Numbered from the stretch's first letter, positions 42,303-52,778 are shown. The stretch is 52,984 bases of DNA from Lentisphaerota bacterium (GCA_015061745.1 SUWB01000019.1:1-52984); one strand, 5' to 3'. A program made the numbers and translations. The notes: generated from the letters alone by a model not told the origin.

Positions 42303-44891
42303 TCAAGCTCTCTTTTCCGTCTGAAAGTCAAGAGAGCCTTCTTTGAGAGAAACTCTGACCTTCATACCGGGCAGCAGAGTATTGGCGATCAACATTCTTG
42401 AAAGAGGCGTTTCAATCAGCTGAATGATCGCTCTCTTAAGGGGACGTGCTCCGAAATCGGGGTCAAATCCTGCTTCACCGATGAAGTTTTTAGCCTCATC
42501 AGAAACTTCAAGAGTGATCTCCTGAGCATTGAGACGGCTGTGCACACGATTCAGGAGCAAATCGACGATCTTGCGGATCTCCTCTTTTCCGAGAGCGTGA
42601 AAGGTGAGTATCTCGTCGATCCGGTTGAGAAATTCCGGCCTGAAATGGCGTCTGAGTTCCAGATTCAACTCCTCTTTCAAAGCTTCGGGGGCTTTACCCG
42701 AATTCAGGATCATCGAGCTTCCGATGTTGCTCGTCAGAATGATAATGGCGTTTTTGAAACTCACCGTGCGTCCCTGAGAGTCGGTAACGATACCGTCTTC
42801 GAGGATTTGCAGCAGGATGTTGAAAACATCAGGGTGAGCCTTTTCGATCTCATCAAAGAGCACCACAGAATAGGGTCTGCGCCGGACCGCTTCAGTCAGC
42901 TGTCCCCCTTCATCGTAGCCCACATATCCGGGAGGGGCACCGACCAGACGGGAGACACTGAATTTTTCCATATATTCCGACATATCGATCCGCACCATAG
43001 CTCTTTCATCATCAAAGAGCTGTTCAGCAAGAGCCCTTGCCAATTCTGTTTTTCCCACCCCGGTCGGGCCGAGAAAGATAAAACTTGCAATAGGTCTGTT
43101 GGGATCGTTGAGCCCCGCCCTGGCACGGAGAACGGCCTCGGAAACCGCATTGACAGCCTCGTTCTGCCCCACCACCCGGTTATGCAGGCGGCCAGCCAGA
43201 TTGAGGAGTTTTTCTTTTTCGCTCTGAACCAGTTTTGCCACGGGAATGCGTGTCCAGCGGCTGATGATACCGGCGATATCTTCTTCGTCCACTTCCTCTT
43301 TGAGCATTCTGGAACTGCCTTCGGCTCTGACGGCAGCTTCAGCGGCAGCGATCTGCTGTTCGATGCCGGGGATCGTGCCGTGGCGGAGCTTTGCGGCTTC
43401 TTCCAGATTGTAGGAGCGTTCAGCCTTTTCCAGCTGGAGTTTGGCAAGGTCCAGAGACTCCCGATAGCCCCGCAAATCGGTAATGGCCTTTTTTTCCTTT
43501 TCATAGCGTGCCCGGAGTTCTTTGCCGGCTTCTTTCAAATCGGCGGCCTCTTTTTCCAGCATAGTTCTGCGCTTGACGGCGGCGGAATCGGTTTCATTCC
43601 GGAGTCCGGTGATCTCGATTTCGAGCTGCATTACCCGGCGTTCGTTTTCGTCCAGTTCTTTGGGGCTGCTGTCGATTTCTGTACGCAAAGCGGCGGCAGC
43701 TTCATCCACCAGGTCAATGGCTTTATCAGGCAGAAAACGGTCTGCGATATACTTGTCTGAAAGGACTGCGGCAGCTACGAGGGCACTGTCACGGAGCTTC
43801 ACGCCGTGGTGGATCTCATAACGCTCTTTAAGTCCCCGCAGAATCGAAATGGTATCTTCGACTGTGGGCGGATTGACCACCACCGACTGGAACCGGCGTT
43901 CCAATGCGGCATCTTTTTCGATATACTTGCGGTATTCGTCCAAAGTGGTGGCACCGATGCAGTGGAGTTCTCCCCGGGCAAGCATAGGTTTGAGCAGATT
44001 TCCGGCATCCATAGATCCTTCGGAAGCCCCGGCTCCCACCACCGTATGAAGTTCGTCAATAAAGAGGATGATCCTTCCTTCGGCACTGACCACTTCGTTC
44101 AGGACCGCCTTGAGGCGTTCTTCAAATTCGCCCCGGAACTTGGCCCCGGCAATCAGGGCTCCCATATCCAGACTGACCAGCTGGCGGTTTTTCAGATTTT
44201 CGGGAACATCTCCCCGGACAATACGGCGTGCCAAACCTTCGGCGATAGCAGTTTTTCCGACCCCCGGTTCTCCGATGAGGACAGGATTGTTTTTGGTACG
44301 GCGGGAAAGTATCTGGATCACCCGGCGGATCTCGTCATCCCGGCCGATGACGGGGTCCAGTTTGTCCTGCATTGCAAGCTGAGTCAGGTCTTTGGAATAT
44401 TTTTTCAAAGCCTCAAATGTTCCTTCAGGGTCGGCAGAAGTCACCCGCTGGCTGCCTCTGATGGTCTGGAGAGCCTGCAAAACCTTTTCGCAATTTATGC
44501 CTGCTTTGTTGAGGAGCTTTTCTGCAGTGGAAGCAGAACCATTGAGTATCCCCATAAAAAGGTGTTCAGTGCTGATATATTCATCGTTCATTTCTTCGGC
44601 CTTTTCGGCGGCCTGAGTCAGAAGTGCGGAAAATTCTCCGGAAGTATATATCTGCCCCTGATTACTGCTGACTTTGGGGAGTTTTTCCAATTCTCCGCGC
44701 ACTTGATCTGCCAGCAGAGAAACGTTGACACCCAATTTGGAAACGATCGCACTGCTCAACCCCTCTTTCTGATTGAGCAGAGCATACAGCAAATGCAGTG
44801 CACGCAGTTCGTTGTTGTTCAACTTGACGGCACAATTTTGTGCTTCCATAAGGGCTTCACGGCTTTTATTGGTGAATTTTTCCATATTCAT
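42303..44891 (-). CDS. clpB: Chaperone ClpB, AAA+ disaggregase
   Basis: ClpB threads aggregated proteins through a hexameric ring with help from DnaK. The 862-aa protein shows the Clp N domain ([12 protein letters not shown]), first ATPase site G-E-P-G-V-G-K-T near residue 205, the long coiled-coil M domain ([13 protein letters not shown]), second ATPase site G-P-T-G-V-G-K-T near residue 605, and the C-terminal D2 domain. The start at 44891 (M-N-M-E-K-F) is set by GGGAGG nine bases upstream; an ATG at 44939 is in frame but has no ribosome site. A sigma54-type promoter lies ~60 bp upstream. The gene is monocistronic and convergent with the rsuA-like gene. Confidence 0.97.
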   Translation of the reverse strand: MNMEKFTNKSREALMEAQNCAVKLNNNELRALHLLYALLNQKEGLSSAIVSKLGVNVSLLADQVRGELEKLPKVSSNQGQIYTSGEFSALLTQAAEKAEEMNDEYISTEHLFMGILNGSASTAEKLLNKAGINCEKVLQALQTIRGSQRVTSADPEGTFEALKKYSKDLTQLAMQDKLDPVIGRDDEIRRVIQILSRRTKNNPVLIGEPGVGKTAIAEGLARRIVRGDVPENLKNRQLVSLDMGALIAGAKFRGEFEERLKAVLNEVVSAEGRIILFIDELHTVVGAGASEGSMDAGNLLKPMLARGELHCIGATTLDEYRKYIEKDAALERRFQSVVVNPPTVEDTISILRGLKERYEIHHGVKLRDSALVAAAVLSDKYIADRFLPDKAIDLVDEAAAALRTEIDSSPKELDENERRVMQLEIEITGLRNETDSAAVKRRTMLEKEAADLKEAGKELRARYEKEKKAITDLRGYRESLDLAKLQLEKAERSYNLEEAAKLRHGTIPGIEQQIAAAEAAVRAEGSSRMLKEEVDEEDIAGIISRWTRIPVAKLVQSEKEKLLNLAGRLHNRVVGQNEAVNAVSEAVLRARAGLNDPNRPIASFIFLGPTGVGKTELARALAEQLFDDERAMVRIDMSEYMEKFSVSRLVGAPPGYVGYDEGGQLTEAVRRRPYSVVLFDEIEKAHPDVFNILLQILEDGIVTDSQGRTVSFKNAIIILTSNIGSSMILNSGKAPEALKEELNLELRRHFRPEFLNRIDEILTFHALGKEEIRKIVDLLLNRVHSRLNAQEITLEVSDEAKNFIGEAGFDPDFGARPLKRAIIQLIETPLSRMLIANTLLPGMKVRVSLKEGSLDFQTEKRA

Positions 44892-44945
44892 AAATGTGTT
44901 CCTCCCTTGTTTTGAGTGAAAATAATTACAGTCACCCATTCTTCA

Positions 44946-44961
44946 AGCAAAAAGTGTGCCA
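44946..44961 (-). promoter_or_regulatory. Sigma54-type promoter (-24/-12) of clpB
   Basis: On the minus strand TGGCAC (44956-44961), five bases, and TTGCT (44946-44950) match the sigma54 consensus TGGCAC-N5-TTGCW exactly. It lies 55 bp upstream of the clpB start. Upstream (45000-45045) are repeated TGTGACAA-type words that could bind an enhancer-binding protein. A weaker sigma70-like alternative, TTGCTT-16-TAATTA, overlaps it. Confidence 0.5.
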
Positions 44962-45054
44962 ATCTGCAATAAAGGAAAGCTCTTTCTGTTTCAGGTGCCA
45001 AATTGTCACATTCAGTGTCAATTTGTCACACATCGTCTGTGTCAGCGACAAAAA

Positions 45055-45098
45055 CAGGGCTGTTGCAAAACCTCAAACAGTTTTTTGCAGCAGCCCTG
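45055..45098 (-). terminator. Repeated long hairpin downstream of the 1570-aa gene (copy 2)
   Basis: CAGGGCTGTTGCAAAA and TTTTTTGCAGCAGCCCTG form the arms of a long stem, 7 bp after the stop of the minus-strand gene at 45105. Apart from two changes it is the same sequence as at 18589-18634. Both copies follow minus-strand secreted-enzyme genes. Confidence 0.6.
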
Positions 45099-45104
45099 AA
45101 ATTT

Positions 45105-48100
45105 TTACAGATGTTTGAGCACTTCCAGAGCCACATAGCGGTTGCCGGCTTCTGAAATGTGAACACCGTCGCCGGGGTTGAAAAGGTGAGAAGTGTTTTT
45201 CATCTTTTTCATAGGAGTATAAACATCAACCAGCTGACAATTGAACTCTTTGGCAAGTTTCTGGAGCATCTGAATGTATTTTTCAAGAAGTTCCGGACGG
45301 CCGAATTCAATACGTCCGAAGCCTCTTTTCAACCGTTTTTCCATATTGGCAAGGCAGGCACTGCGCAAAGAGCACACCGGCGTGAGCAAATATATTTTCA
45401 TCCGGGGATTTTTACTGCGGAGCAGAGTCAATACCTGACGGAACGCTTTTTCTCCTGCGTCGAAAGGAACCTGGATCTTTCCTTCACGCAAAACAGTATC
45501 GTTATGCCCGAGGAAAATCAATGCCGCATCGGGAACAGGCTTAAAAATTCCATCGTACCCTTTGGGACGGTAGGTTTTGACTCCTGTAAGCCGGTCACGG
45601 ACACGGGTGATCATATCCCCTTTGACGCCGGCATTTTTTACGGTGACATTTTTGTATTTAAGGTAAAGCGCGATCTTGTCAGCATAGTTTCTGCCTCTGA
45701 GGAAATCACTCAGGCTGTCCCCGAGAATGAGGATATGGCTTCCGGCAGGGATCCTGGTCTGCAAGGCCTGCTTCTGCAAAGCATCAAGTTCCTTTTGCGG
45801 GGCGATTTCCACCAGAGACTGGGTGTTGCTGCCTCCGGAAGAAGCCACCAGCTGCCAAGTGCCCCTGGCTTTGGCGGGGAAATCAAAAGCCACATTGCCT
45901 CCGGCATCTGCTTTGGCGGCGATGCGGGTATACTTCAACGCAGGATCCAGAATGTACAAAAAGGCTTCTGCCAAAGGTTTGGCGCAGGAATAACGGACTT
46001 TGAAGGATTTTCCTTCGGGAGCGAGGATATAATTTTTTTCCGCTTTGATCCGGGTATTTTCAGGAGCGTTGAAAATCCGGAAATCATCAAAGAAAAGTTC
46101 CTTCCCGGACTCAAGTTCCATTGCCGGAGCGATCCTGCCTGTGACTGTCTTACCGGGATCATACACAAAGGAGATCCGCTGCCATTTGTCGGGAGAAAGT
46201 TTCACTCTTTCCCCCCGGAGCAAAGTAGTCTTGGACGTTCCGGGAGCGTAGGGCAGTACCACCATACGGGCCACGCCGGTTCCTCTGACTTGCACGTCCA
46301 GTTTCATCCGTCTGCCGATGAGAAGCCCGTCGGCAAAGCGGGAACAGTAAACTGAAGCTGGTTTTCCGGGAACAACAGCGGTCACTTTTGCACAATGTCT
46401 GCCCACGGCGGCAAACTGGGAACTTTTTTCCACTTTGCCGTTGATAAGGGGCCGCCAGTTGGTGGATTTCCCCTCAAAGCTGCCCTCTTTGAAAAGCTGA
46501 ACTCCCTTTTCAGGCACCACACCTTTATTCTTTGGGAGTACCGGAACTTTGGCTTGGGGCAAATTTGCACTTTTCACCCCATTTGCTTCAGCGTCAAGAC
46601 GGAAGAAGTGATTGACTCCGGTCTGCAAGGTGATCTTGAAAGAACTTTTCCCGGAGGAAATCACCTTGCCGGTAAACACATCTGTCACTTTTGCCGCAAA
46701 GGGCAGATTCACTGTCACAGTACCGCTGTCAAGGACCGTAAGAGCCAGAAAACGGTTGTTCATCATCACGATCGCCTTGTCAGGAACAAGGACACAATGG
46801 ACTCCCGCCTTCCGTGCCAATGCGTGGAATTGTGCCGCCGTCAGGGAGTTGGGGGCCGCCAGAAAGACAGATACCCAGGAACCCTTATCCTTGATCCCCG
46901 CAGCGGGTGTGTTGTCATCGAGGTAGCGGGAAATGATTTCAGCTTTCGGATCGGTGATGACAAACCGGGGTACTCTGCCGATGTTGGTTTTGTCACTTTG
47001 TTCGTGATAGGCCCGGTAAAAGTTTCCGGGAGCCTGCCGGGGAAGAACAGCAGGGGAGGACATAACAGAGGCGTGTTTCACTTTGAATCCTGTCAGAGCG
47101 GCTGTTCCCTGAGGATCAAGTTTGCGTTTTTCCGGATCGACAAAACCGGCAGCATAGTTAAAAATCAGCACTTTGCCATTCTTTTTGAGCTTCGTGTTGA
47201 TGAAATTCCGTTCCCGGGCAGTCAATTCAAAGAGGTTGGCAAAGAAATAGACTTTGTACTTATCCCCGTCAGGAGCATTGAAAAGTTCCTTTGTAAAGCG
47301 GATATCAATGGGGAATCCTGCCTGCCGGAGTGCGAAAAACTGATACATCATAGGAAAACTTGCCGCCCACTGCCGCTGATTCAGTATAGCATCCTGTGAG
47401 ATGACCGCCACCGCTTCCGCCGGACGGCGGGCTCCGGGGGTATTGTGGAACTCCTTGAAAAGTTCCACTCCTTTGCGGATCTCACTCATCATTTCAGGGT
47501 GGGCGTGAGCTCCGGGGAACATATCAAGATACCACCAGCCCCCTGTACCTGAAGCGATCTGTTCGGCCGTAAGTTTACGCACCACCTGACGGAACTCAGC
47601 CATATTGGCAGGGATCCCGACTTTGAGGTGTTTCAATTCTTCAGCGTAAATTGAACGCAGGAATGAGCGGATATCCACTTCGCTGATCCAGAGCTTGTTT
47701 TTACGGGCAAAGGAGTCCATAGGAGCCAGATTGCAGAAGGGCATCCCGCCCCGGCGGTGCTGATAAACAGGCTGGGTCACAATAATATCAAACACTTTGC
47801 TTTCAAGGAAGCAAGTGGGATCCTTGACAAAGAATTTTTCCATTTGCCACGCCACACCGAGAACCGGTTTGGCAAGTTCCTTCTTTATGGCGGAAAGCAT
47901 AATTTCTTTGACATTCCAGATCCGTTCCTGACGGAATCTTTCGTAGTCAGTTTCAGCAGCTTCTTTCTGAGGATCAAAGAAAAGCGGTGAAAATCCCTTT
48001 TTGTACCGCCCCCAGTGTTCAGAGGGAACTTTGACGTTTTGCAAAGTGACCTGCCGGTTTCCCCAGGCCTTTTGCAGAGCTGCATCATTTTTATAGACAC

Positions 48101-49817
48101 GCTTCAGGTATTTACGCCACGCGGCAATGCCTGAGGGACTGTAATCCCGGTAGCGGATCTCAAACTGTCCGTCGTGTCCGCCTGCCACAAAACAGCCCAC
48201 AACGATCTTGTGGAGATTATGTTTTTTGAGCTCTTTGATAAAGGCGGTCATCACTTTGGCGGCATCGGTAAAGGGTTTGTCCGCATAAGGAGAGGGCCAG
48301 GGGAAAAATCCGGGGGCCTGAGGTTTGTCGGCAAAGCCCCGCAAATGGAGAGAATTTCCCCAACCTTTCCGTCCCTTTTCGTCCAGCCAGAGGGTGTCGG
48401 GGTTGTATTTGAAGTAATCAGAGGGCCAGGTGATATTGAGTCCGAGGACAATATACCCTTTCGGCTCCTGACGGACAAATCTTTTAAGACGTGAGATCAG
48501 AGGAGCAAAGTTGTATTTGTCACTTCCGGCACTGGGCCAGACAGGGGCGGAAGAAATTTCGGTAACGCTGCCTTTGGTGTGGGGGCCCGCCGTATCATTC
48601 AAGTGGAGCGTAAAGTTAAAGACCTTGATGTCGTTGTCATAAAAAAGTTTATAGTCTCCGAGTTCAGGAAAGACCGCCGAAAAATAGATGACAGGCGGCA
48701 TAAGTTTTCCGTCGATTTCCAAAGCAGAAGCTCCCGAGGGGAAGCGGCCGATCTTTCCTGAGGCGTTGCTTCTTGAAGCAAGAACTTTTTTCGCTTCGGC
48801 AGGAGTGATGCGGCAAATCTCAGGAATGGAATAGGCTCTCTTTGAAAACCAGTTGGCCCCCGGCAAAGCCAGATCGTCCACGTTCACCGTGGCGGGATCT
48901 CCGAAAAGACGGATCACGGGACGTAATTTCCGCCGAAATTTTTTCCGTTCAACAAACCCGATCCGCTGTTCCCACGTTCCGGGAGCATTGTTGACCGCAA
49001 AGGATTGGCTTTGACGGGCGGAACGGCCCATTGAGGTGGATTGATAAAGATGTTTGCCGTTGGCTTCTTCAAAGCCGAAAATCAACATCGAACTTCCGGG
49101 AATCACCTTTGCCTGATAGAATCCCCGCCAGAAACAGTGCACTCCCGGGTCGATATCGACCAAATCACGGTAACGCAGTTCCAGAAATCCGGAGCTGTTG
49201 CTCTTGACGATTTTCAAAGAGCCTTTGCCGGTACGGGCATTATTTCTGTCGTGAGCGATACTTCCCTGAGCTCCTTCCACCTTGCGCAGCTCCCACATAG
49301 AGATCCCCTTTTCAAAAGAGGGATCAACGATCCTTGAAGGAGGAGTTTCTGTGTAAACGCCCCCTGTCCAGCGCATTTTCTTACGCAGAGCAGGAGTCAG
49401 ACGGGGGGAATCCAGCAGTGCCATACTGACGGAAGTGGCAAGTTTATCATCTTTGGTGTCAAGAAGTTTTGAAAAGACCTTTTCATCTTCACACACTGTG
49501 ACCAGTGCCGCCAGAGCATAACCGTGCAAAGCGTCCAGACGGCGGTTCTTGTCAGGAACACTTTTTGTTACGATCTTCAAAAGTTCCGGCACGGCTTTGG
49601 GATAAGGAACTCCGGCAAAAACAAAGGTACGCAAAGCGGCAAAACGCACATCGTAATGGGGACTTTGCAAAAGTTTGACACATTCAGGCAGCAAAGGCGT
49701 CAGATCCTGTTGCTGTTCCTGACAGATAATGAGACGTTTGACCGTCTGTTCCGGGGTTTCAGCTCCCGGAAGAAGCATCGCTCCCAGAAGGAAACTTAAA
49801 AGTAATAAGGACTTCAT
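45105..49817 (-). CDS. Giant secreted multidomain hydrolase: HEAT-like, CBM-like, GH-like and SGNH domains (1570 aa)
   Basis: After a signal peptide (MKSLLLLSFLLGAMLLPG) residues ~25-155 look like HEAT repeats. A CBM-like beta domain follows (I-V-D-P-S-F-E-K-G, ~165-330). A GH42-like TIM barrel spans ~400-800, with W-R-K-Y-L-K-R-V-Y-K-N-D and K-A-W-G-N near residue 570. Then come a second carbohydrate-binding-like sandwich (~1110-1260) and a C-terminal SGNH esterase with G-D-S-L-S-D (~1365), G-H-N-D (~1436) and D-G-V-H-I-S (~1549), the expected blocks I, III and V. A glycosidase joined to a GDSL esterase suggests it removes both sugar and ester substituents from one polysaccharide. It is the last gene of a three-gene operon with a prepilin and an oxidoreductase. 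Confidence 0.75.
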   Translation of the reverse strand: MKSLLLLSFLLGAMLLPGAETPEQTVKRLIICQEQQQDLTPLLPECVKLLQSPHYDVRFAALRTFVFAGVPYPKAVPELLKIVTKSVPDKNRRLDALHGYALAALVTVCEDEKVFSKLLDTKDDKLATSVSMALLDSPRLTPALRKKMRWTGGVYTETPPSRIVDPSFEKGISMWELRKVEGAQGSIAHDRNNARTGKGSLKIVKSNSSGFLELRYRDLVDIDPGVHCFWRGFYQAKVIPGSSMLIFGFEEANGKHLYQSTSMGRSARQSQSFAVNNAPGTWEQRIGFVERKKFRRKLRPVIRLFGDPATVNVDDLALPGANWFSKRAYSIPEICRITPAEAKKVLASRSNASGKIGRFPSGASALEIDGKLMPPVIYFSAVFPELGDYKLFYDNDIKVFNFTLHLNDTAGPHTKGSVTEISSAPVWPSAGSDKYNFAPLISRLKRFVRQEPKGYIVLGLNITWPSDYFKYNPDTLWLDEKGRKGWGNSLHLRGFADKPQAPGFFPWPSPYADKPFTDAAKVMTAFIKELKKHNLHKIVVGCFVAGGHDGQFEIRYRDYSPSGIAAWRKYLKRVYKNDAALQKAWGNRQVTLQNVKVPSEHWGRYKKGFSPLFFDPQKEAAETDYERFRQERIWNVKEIMLSAIKKELAKPVLGVAWQMEKFFVKDPTCFLESKVFDIIVTQPVYQHRRGGMPFCNLAPMDSFARKNKLWISEVDIRSFLRSIYAEELKHLKVGIPANMAEFRQVVRKLTAEQIASGTGGWWYLDMFPGAHAHPEMMSEIRKGVELFKEFHNTPGARRPAEAVAVISQDAILNQRQWAASFPMMYQFFALRQAGFPIDIRFTKELFNAPDGDKYKVYFFANLFELTARERNFINTKLKKNGKVLIFNYAAGFVDPEKRKLDPQGTAALTGFKVKHASVMSSPAVLPRQAPGNFYRAYHEQSDKTNIGRVPRFVITDPKAEIISRYLDDNTPAAGIKDKGSWVSVFLAAPNSLTAAQFHALARKAGVHCVLVPDKAIVMMNNRFLALTVLDSGTVTVNLPFAAKVTDVFTGKVISSGKSSFKITLQTGVNHFFRLDAEANGVKSANLPQAKVPVLPKNKGVVPEKGVQLFKEGSFEGKSTNWRPLINGKVEKSSQFAAVGRHCAKVTAVVPGKPASVYCSRFADGLLIGRRMKLDVQVRGTGVARMVVLPYAPGTSKTTLLRGERVKLSPDKWQRISFVYDPGKTVTGRIAPAMELESGKELFFDDFRIFNAPENTRIKAEKNYILAPEGKSFKVRYSCAKPLAEAFLYILDPALKYTRIAAKADAGGNVAFDFPAKARGTWQLVASSGGSNTQSLVEIAPQKELDALQKQALQTRIPAGSHILILGDSLSDFLRGRNYADKIALYLKYKNVTVKNAGVKGDMITRVRDRLTGVKTYRPKGYDGIFKPVPDAALIFLGHNDTVLREGKIQVPFDAGEKAFRQVLTLLRSKNPRMKIYLLTPVCSLRSACLANMEKRLKRGFGRIEFGRPELLEKYIQMLQKLAKEFNCQLVDVYTPMKKMKNTSHLFNPGDGVHISEAGNRYVALEVLKHL

Positions 49818-49837
49818 TGCAGATCATCTCCCTGTCT

Positions 49838-50578
49838 TTAATACCATCCGCACCAGCCCCGCAAAGTACGCACGGAGCCAAGTTCGATGTAGGGATTATA
49901 AGGATTGACTTTTTTCGATTCCACGTGTCCGTCGGCAAAGAGGATATTCAGTTTTGCCCCGTGCCGTTCACCGTCGGGATTGCCCATACGTTTGGTGGTG
50001 GACTCTGAAAAAGCATACCCGAAACGGTGACAGCCGAAGTGTCCGCCGTTGAAAGCATAGGTCTGACGGGCATCCATAATCACATAAAGCCCGGAAGGAT
50101 ATTTGATATCGTTGGTATGAAGTGCCGTGTTGGCATTGGAGGCCTTGGTGTCCACACCTCTGCGGTAGCGTCCGCCGCCGACGGTTTCATAGGCAATGCC
50201 GTAACCGGGGTAGGAGACATTGTGGGAGTTCGCCACATAGTTGGTCTGAGCATACTCTTTGGGGGGCTGAAGCGAGGGGCAGATAAAGACGTTGTGATTG
50301 AGATAGTTGGCATATTTGAAAAATCCCGTCCACTCTGAAGTGACCTCTCCTGCATTGATGTTGAGATTCATATATTTCACCATATAACCTTTGAAATCCT
50401 GATTGTAGGTCAGACAGGCGATCCCCAACTGCTTTTCATTGCTCTGACATTTGGCCATCCGTCCCCGTTCCCGTGCCTGCTGCAAAGCGGGCAGCAGCAT
50501 CGCTGCCAGAATGGCGATAATGGCGATCACAACAAGAAGTTCTATCAAGGTGAAAGAAGCGTTTGTTTTCTTATACAT
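49838..50578 (-). CDS. Prepilin-like H-X9-DG protein, uninterrupted, upstream of the giant hydrolase
   Basis: This 246-aa protein has leader MYKKTNAS, motif [32 protein letters not shown] and C-terminal [12 protein letters not shown] (H-X9-DG). No insertion is present; the -1 residue is S. It starts 38 bp after the oxidoreductase stop and ends 20 bp before the giant hydrolase, so it is the middle gene of a transcript. The surrounding operon supports a link between this pseudopilin and the exported hydrolase. Confidence 0.85.
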   Translation of the reverse strand: MYKKTNASFTLIELLVVIAIIAILAAMLLPALQQARERGRMAKCQSNEKQLGIACLTYNQDFKGYMVKYMNLNINAGEVTSEWTGFFKYANYLNHNVFICPSLQPPKEYAQTNYVANSHNVSYPGYGIAYETVGGGRYRRGVDTKASNANTALHTNDIKYPSGLYVIMDARQTYAFNGGHFGCHRFGYAFSESTTKRMGNPDGERHGAKLNILFADGHVESKKVNPYNPYIELGSVRTLRGWCGWY

Positions 50579-50616
50579 AATGAAACAGTCCTTATATATA
50601 TTGTTAAGGATATGCC

Positions 50617-51801
50617 TTAAAATTCATATTCTTCAGGGGCAATGGTGACGACCGTACCCGTCAGACGGGCCTTGTCGATGGCATTGCCGATGACCGTTGA
50701 AGTTAAACCTGCCGCAGCATCTGCTTCCGGAGCGTGCCCGGAAAGAATATTGTCGACAAATTCATTGAGAAAAATCATATCGCTTCCGTCGTGAGCGGAA
50801 CTGTTGTCCGCTTCACAGTGGCGGGTGTATCCTTCCCGTCCGTCGGAAAAGCTGACAGTATACTCTTTTTTTCCCGTATCGGCATCAATGTAGCCGCAGC
50901 TCCCCACAAGACGCCACTCCCTTTTGGGGACAGGAGCAAAGAGGTTCAGAGAAAAGGTGCCCCGAACTCCGTTGGCATATTCAAGAAGCACCTGCTGGTT
51001 GTCCACCACATCTTTGTCGGCGTTGAAAACACACAAATCAAAAAGTTTTGCCGCCGGATCAAGTTTGTCTTCGGGAGTCATCCGCACCATTTCACCTTTG
51101 AAACGGAAACGGCAATTTTCATCGGGACACTTGGAACACACGGGAGCTTTCTGTTTGTCAGGGGTAAAAAAGTTGAGTCCTCCGAAAGAGCTGACCCGTA
51201 CCGGCAGCGAATCTGTGAAATCCGACATCAGATCCAGATCGTGACTGCATTTGGCAAGGAGAAATCCGCCGCTGTTGACAGATTTGCGGTGCCAGCGGCG
51301 CATATAACTTGCTCCGTGCATCACCCGCAAAGATTCAGAACAGTTGATAGAAAGCAGCTGACCGATGGTTCCTGCTTCAAGTTCCTTTTTGACCCCTTTG
51401 AAAACAGGATGACACCGGAGCACAAAACCGATTTGCAGCATCTTGTTGCTCTGCCGGGCGGCGGCAATGATCTCCCGGCTCTCAGCAACCGTGGGGGCCA
51501 TAGGCTTCTCAAGCATAACGTGTTTGCCCGCCTTGAAAGATTTGACGGCACACTCCTTGTGGGTGAAATCCGGAGTCGTAATGATGACAGCATCAAATTT
51601 TCCCCAGGCAAGAAGTTCATCGACACTGTGAAACAAAGGTGTGTCTGTACAGCCAAGTTCCTGAGCAAAACATTTGAGCCTTTCGGGCGAAGTGTCGCAC
51701 AAAGCGGCAAGTTCCACCTGAGGATGATTCTGCAGCATTGTCACATAGGCATACCCCCTCTGGCCTACGCCGATAACTGCGATCGCACATTTTCCGGTCA
51801 T
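50617..51801 (-). CDS. Gfo/Idh/MocA-family oxidoreductase
   Basis: This 394-aa NAD(P)-dependent enzyme probably oxidises or reduces a sugar or inositol derivative. The N-terminal Rossmann motif is V-I-G-V-G-Q-R-G (residues ~9-16), and the E-K-P-M-A-P motif near residue 97 is the family signature. The C-terminal dimerisation domain has an inserted cysteine group C-S-K-C-P-D-E-N-C, seen in a subgroup of this family, perhaps for metal. AAAGGAG precedes ATG 51801. It is the first gene of an operon with the prepilin and the 1570-aa hydrolase, and divergent from an AraC regulator, so it may process the released sugar. Confidence 0.88.
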   Translation of the reverse strand: MTGKCAIAVIGVGQRGYAYVTMLQNHPQVELAALCDTSPERLKCFAQELGCTDTPLFHSVDELLAWGKFDAVIITTPDFTHKECAVKSFKAGKHVMLEKPMAPTVAESREIIAAARQSNKMLQIGFVLRCHPVFKGVKKELEAGTIGQLLSINCSESLRVMHGASYMRRWHRKSVNSGGFLLAKCSHDLDLMSDFTDSLPVRVSSFGGLNFFTPDKQKAPVCSKCPDENCRFRFKGEMVRMTPEDKLDPAAKLFDLCVFNADKDVVDNQQVLLEYANGVRGTFSLNLFAPVPKREWRLVGSCGYIDADTGKKEYTVSFSDGREGYTRHCEADNSSAHDGSDMIFLNEFVDNILSGHAPEADAAAGLTSTVIGNAIDKARLTGTVVTIAPEEYEF

Positions 51802-51818
51802 AATTTCTCCTTTACAGA

Positions 51819-51847
51819 TTGCTTTACTTATTGTCACGTGATATATT
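51819..51847 (+). promoter_or_regulatory. Promoter of the AraC regulator gene
   Basis: TTGCTT (51819-51824) and TATATT (51842-51847) with a 17-bp spacer. The -10 box is inside the 51838-51854 palindrome. Confidence 0.6.
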
Positions 51848-51854
51848 ATATCAC
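51838..51854. promoter_or_regulatory. Perfect palindrome holding both divergent -10 boxes
   Basis: GTGATATA-T-TATATCAC is a perfect 17-bp palindrome between the divergent AraC and oxidoreductase genes. The + strand -10 (51842-51847) and the minus -10 (51845-51850) overlap in its centre, so RNA polymerase can serve only one side at a time. It is a candidate operator for autoregulation. Confidence 0.65.
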
Positions 51855-51873
51855 ATCATAAGGATAAAAACAA
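51845..51873 (-). promoter_or_regulatory. Promoter of the oxidoreductase-prepilin-hydrolase operon
   Basis: On the minus strand TTGTTT (51868-51873) and TATAAT (51845-51850) with a 17-bp spacer. The -35 box overlaps the AraC start codon and the region just after its ribosome site. Confidence 0.5.
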
Positions 51874-52778
51874 TGGTCAAAAAAGAGAAAAATTTAACCG
51901 ATTCTGCACATAAGTTCAAAATAAATCCCCCTCTTGCAGAATTGTTGGAAAAAATCACTTTTGACAGCAGCCGGAAGTTGGCTTTTTCACCCCGGCTGCC
52001 TGAGCTGCATAATATCCACATTTTCCGGCGTAATGAGATCGAATACCGGGCCGTACCCAATATTCACGGTTATTATGTGCTTTGGATCTGCCTGTCAGGC
52101 ACAGGGCAGCTCCTTGTGGACGGAGCTCATTTGGAACTGCACGCCAATGAAAGCACCCTTGTTCTGCCGGGGCAGCCTCATATCCGTCTGCCCGACAGCC
52201 GCAAAAGGCGGGTGAGCTGGCTGCTGCTGCGTTTTGAAAGCAGTGATAAAGGGTGGTTTACCGGGTTCCGCAATGCCCGGATCCGGCTGACTCGGGAGGC
52301 ATTGCAGCAGCTTGAGCGGCTTCTTGAATTTTATTTCCGCCGCACAGACCCTCTGGCGATGAGTTCCTGCGGAGCCTCTTTGCAGATATTGCTTGCAGAA
52401 CTTCTTGCCGGCAGCAATCCTCCGGGAGATAATCTTCAGGAAGTGCCCCTGACTTCTGCTTCTTATATCAGGGAGCTGTGTGAACTGATGATGCAGATGC
52501 CTCCTGTGAAAGATCCTTTCAAGATCGTTGCTGCCCGGAAAAATGTAACGCCGGAATATCTCCACGTTCTGTTCCGCCGGAAGACCGGCCAGACGTCCCG
52601 GGATTTTATGGCACGGCAGAAACTCAATCTGGCTCAGCATTTACTTGCAAATTCGGAACTGACGGTTTCTGAAATCGCCTTGCGCTGCGGATTTTCAGGG
52701 ATCTATCCTTTTTCCAGATTTTTCAAAAACCGCTGCAAAGTTTCCCCGAGTTCCTACCGGAAAGAAAAAAAGCATTGA
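51873..52778 (+). CDS. AraC-family transcriptional regulator
   Basis: This 301-aa protein has an N-terminal cupin-like sensor (residues ~40-160, beginning near E-L-H-N-I-H-I-F-R-R and including L-S-G-T-G-Q-L-L-V-D-G) and a C-terminal AraC DNA-binding domain with two helix-turn-helix units (~205-298). The second has S-E-I-A-L-R-C-G-F-S-G-I-Y-P-F-S-R-F-F-K. Such regulators usually sense a sugar. AAGG is ten bases before ATG 51873. It is divergent from the oxidoreductase-hydrolase operon and probably controls it through the shared palindrome. Confidence 0.9.
   Translation: MVKKEKNLTDSAHKFKINPPLAELLEKITFDSSRKLAFSPRLPELHNIHIFRRNEIEYRAVPNIHGYYVLWICLSGTGQLLVDGAHLELHANESTLVLPGQPHIRLPDSRKRRVSWLLLRFESSDKGWFTGFRNARIRLTREALQQLERLLEFYFRRTDPLAMSSCGASLQILLAELLAGSNPPGDNLQEVPLTSASYIRELCELMMQMPPVKDPFKIVAARKNVTPEYLHVLFRRKTGQTSRDFMARQKLNLAQHLLANSELTVSEIALRCGFSGIYPFSRFFKNRCKVSPSSYRKEKKH

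Noticed and set aside
42540..44915. Two long + strand frames opposite clpB
   Set aside because: They lie antisense to a fully conserved ClpB and show no family features.
44892..44939. Upstream start of ClpB at 44939
   Set aside because: In frame, but it lacks a ribosome site and would place the GGGAGG site inside the coding region; the family begins at M-E-K-F or just before.
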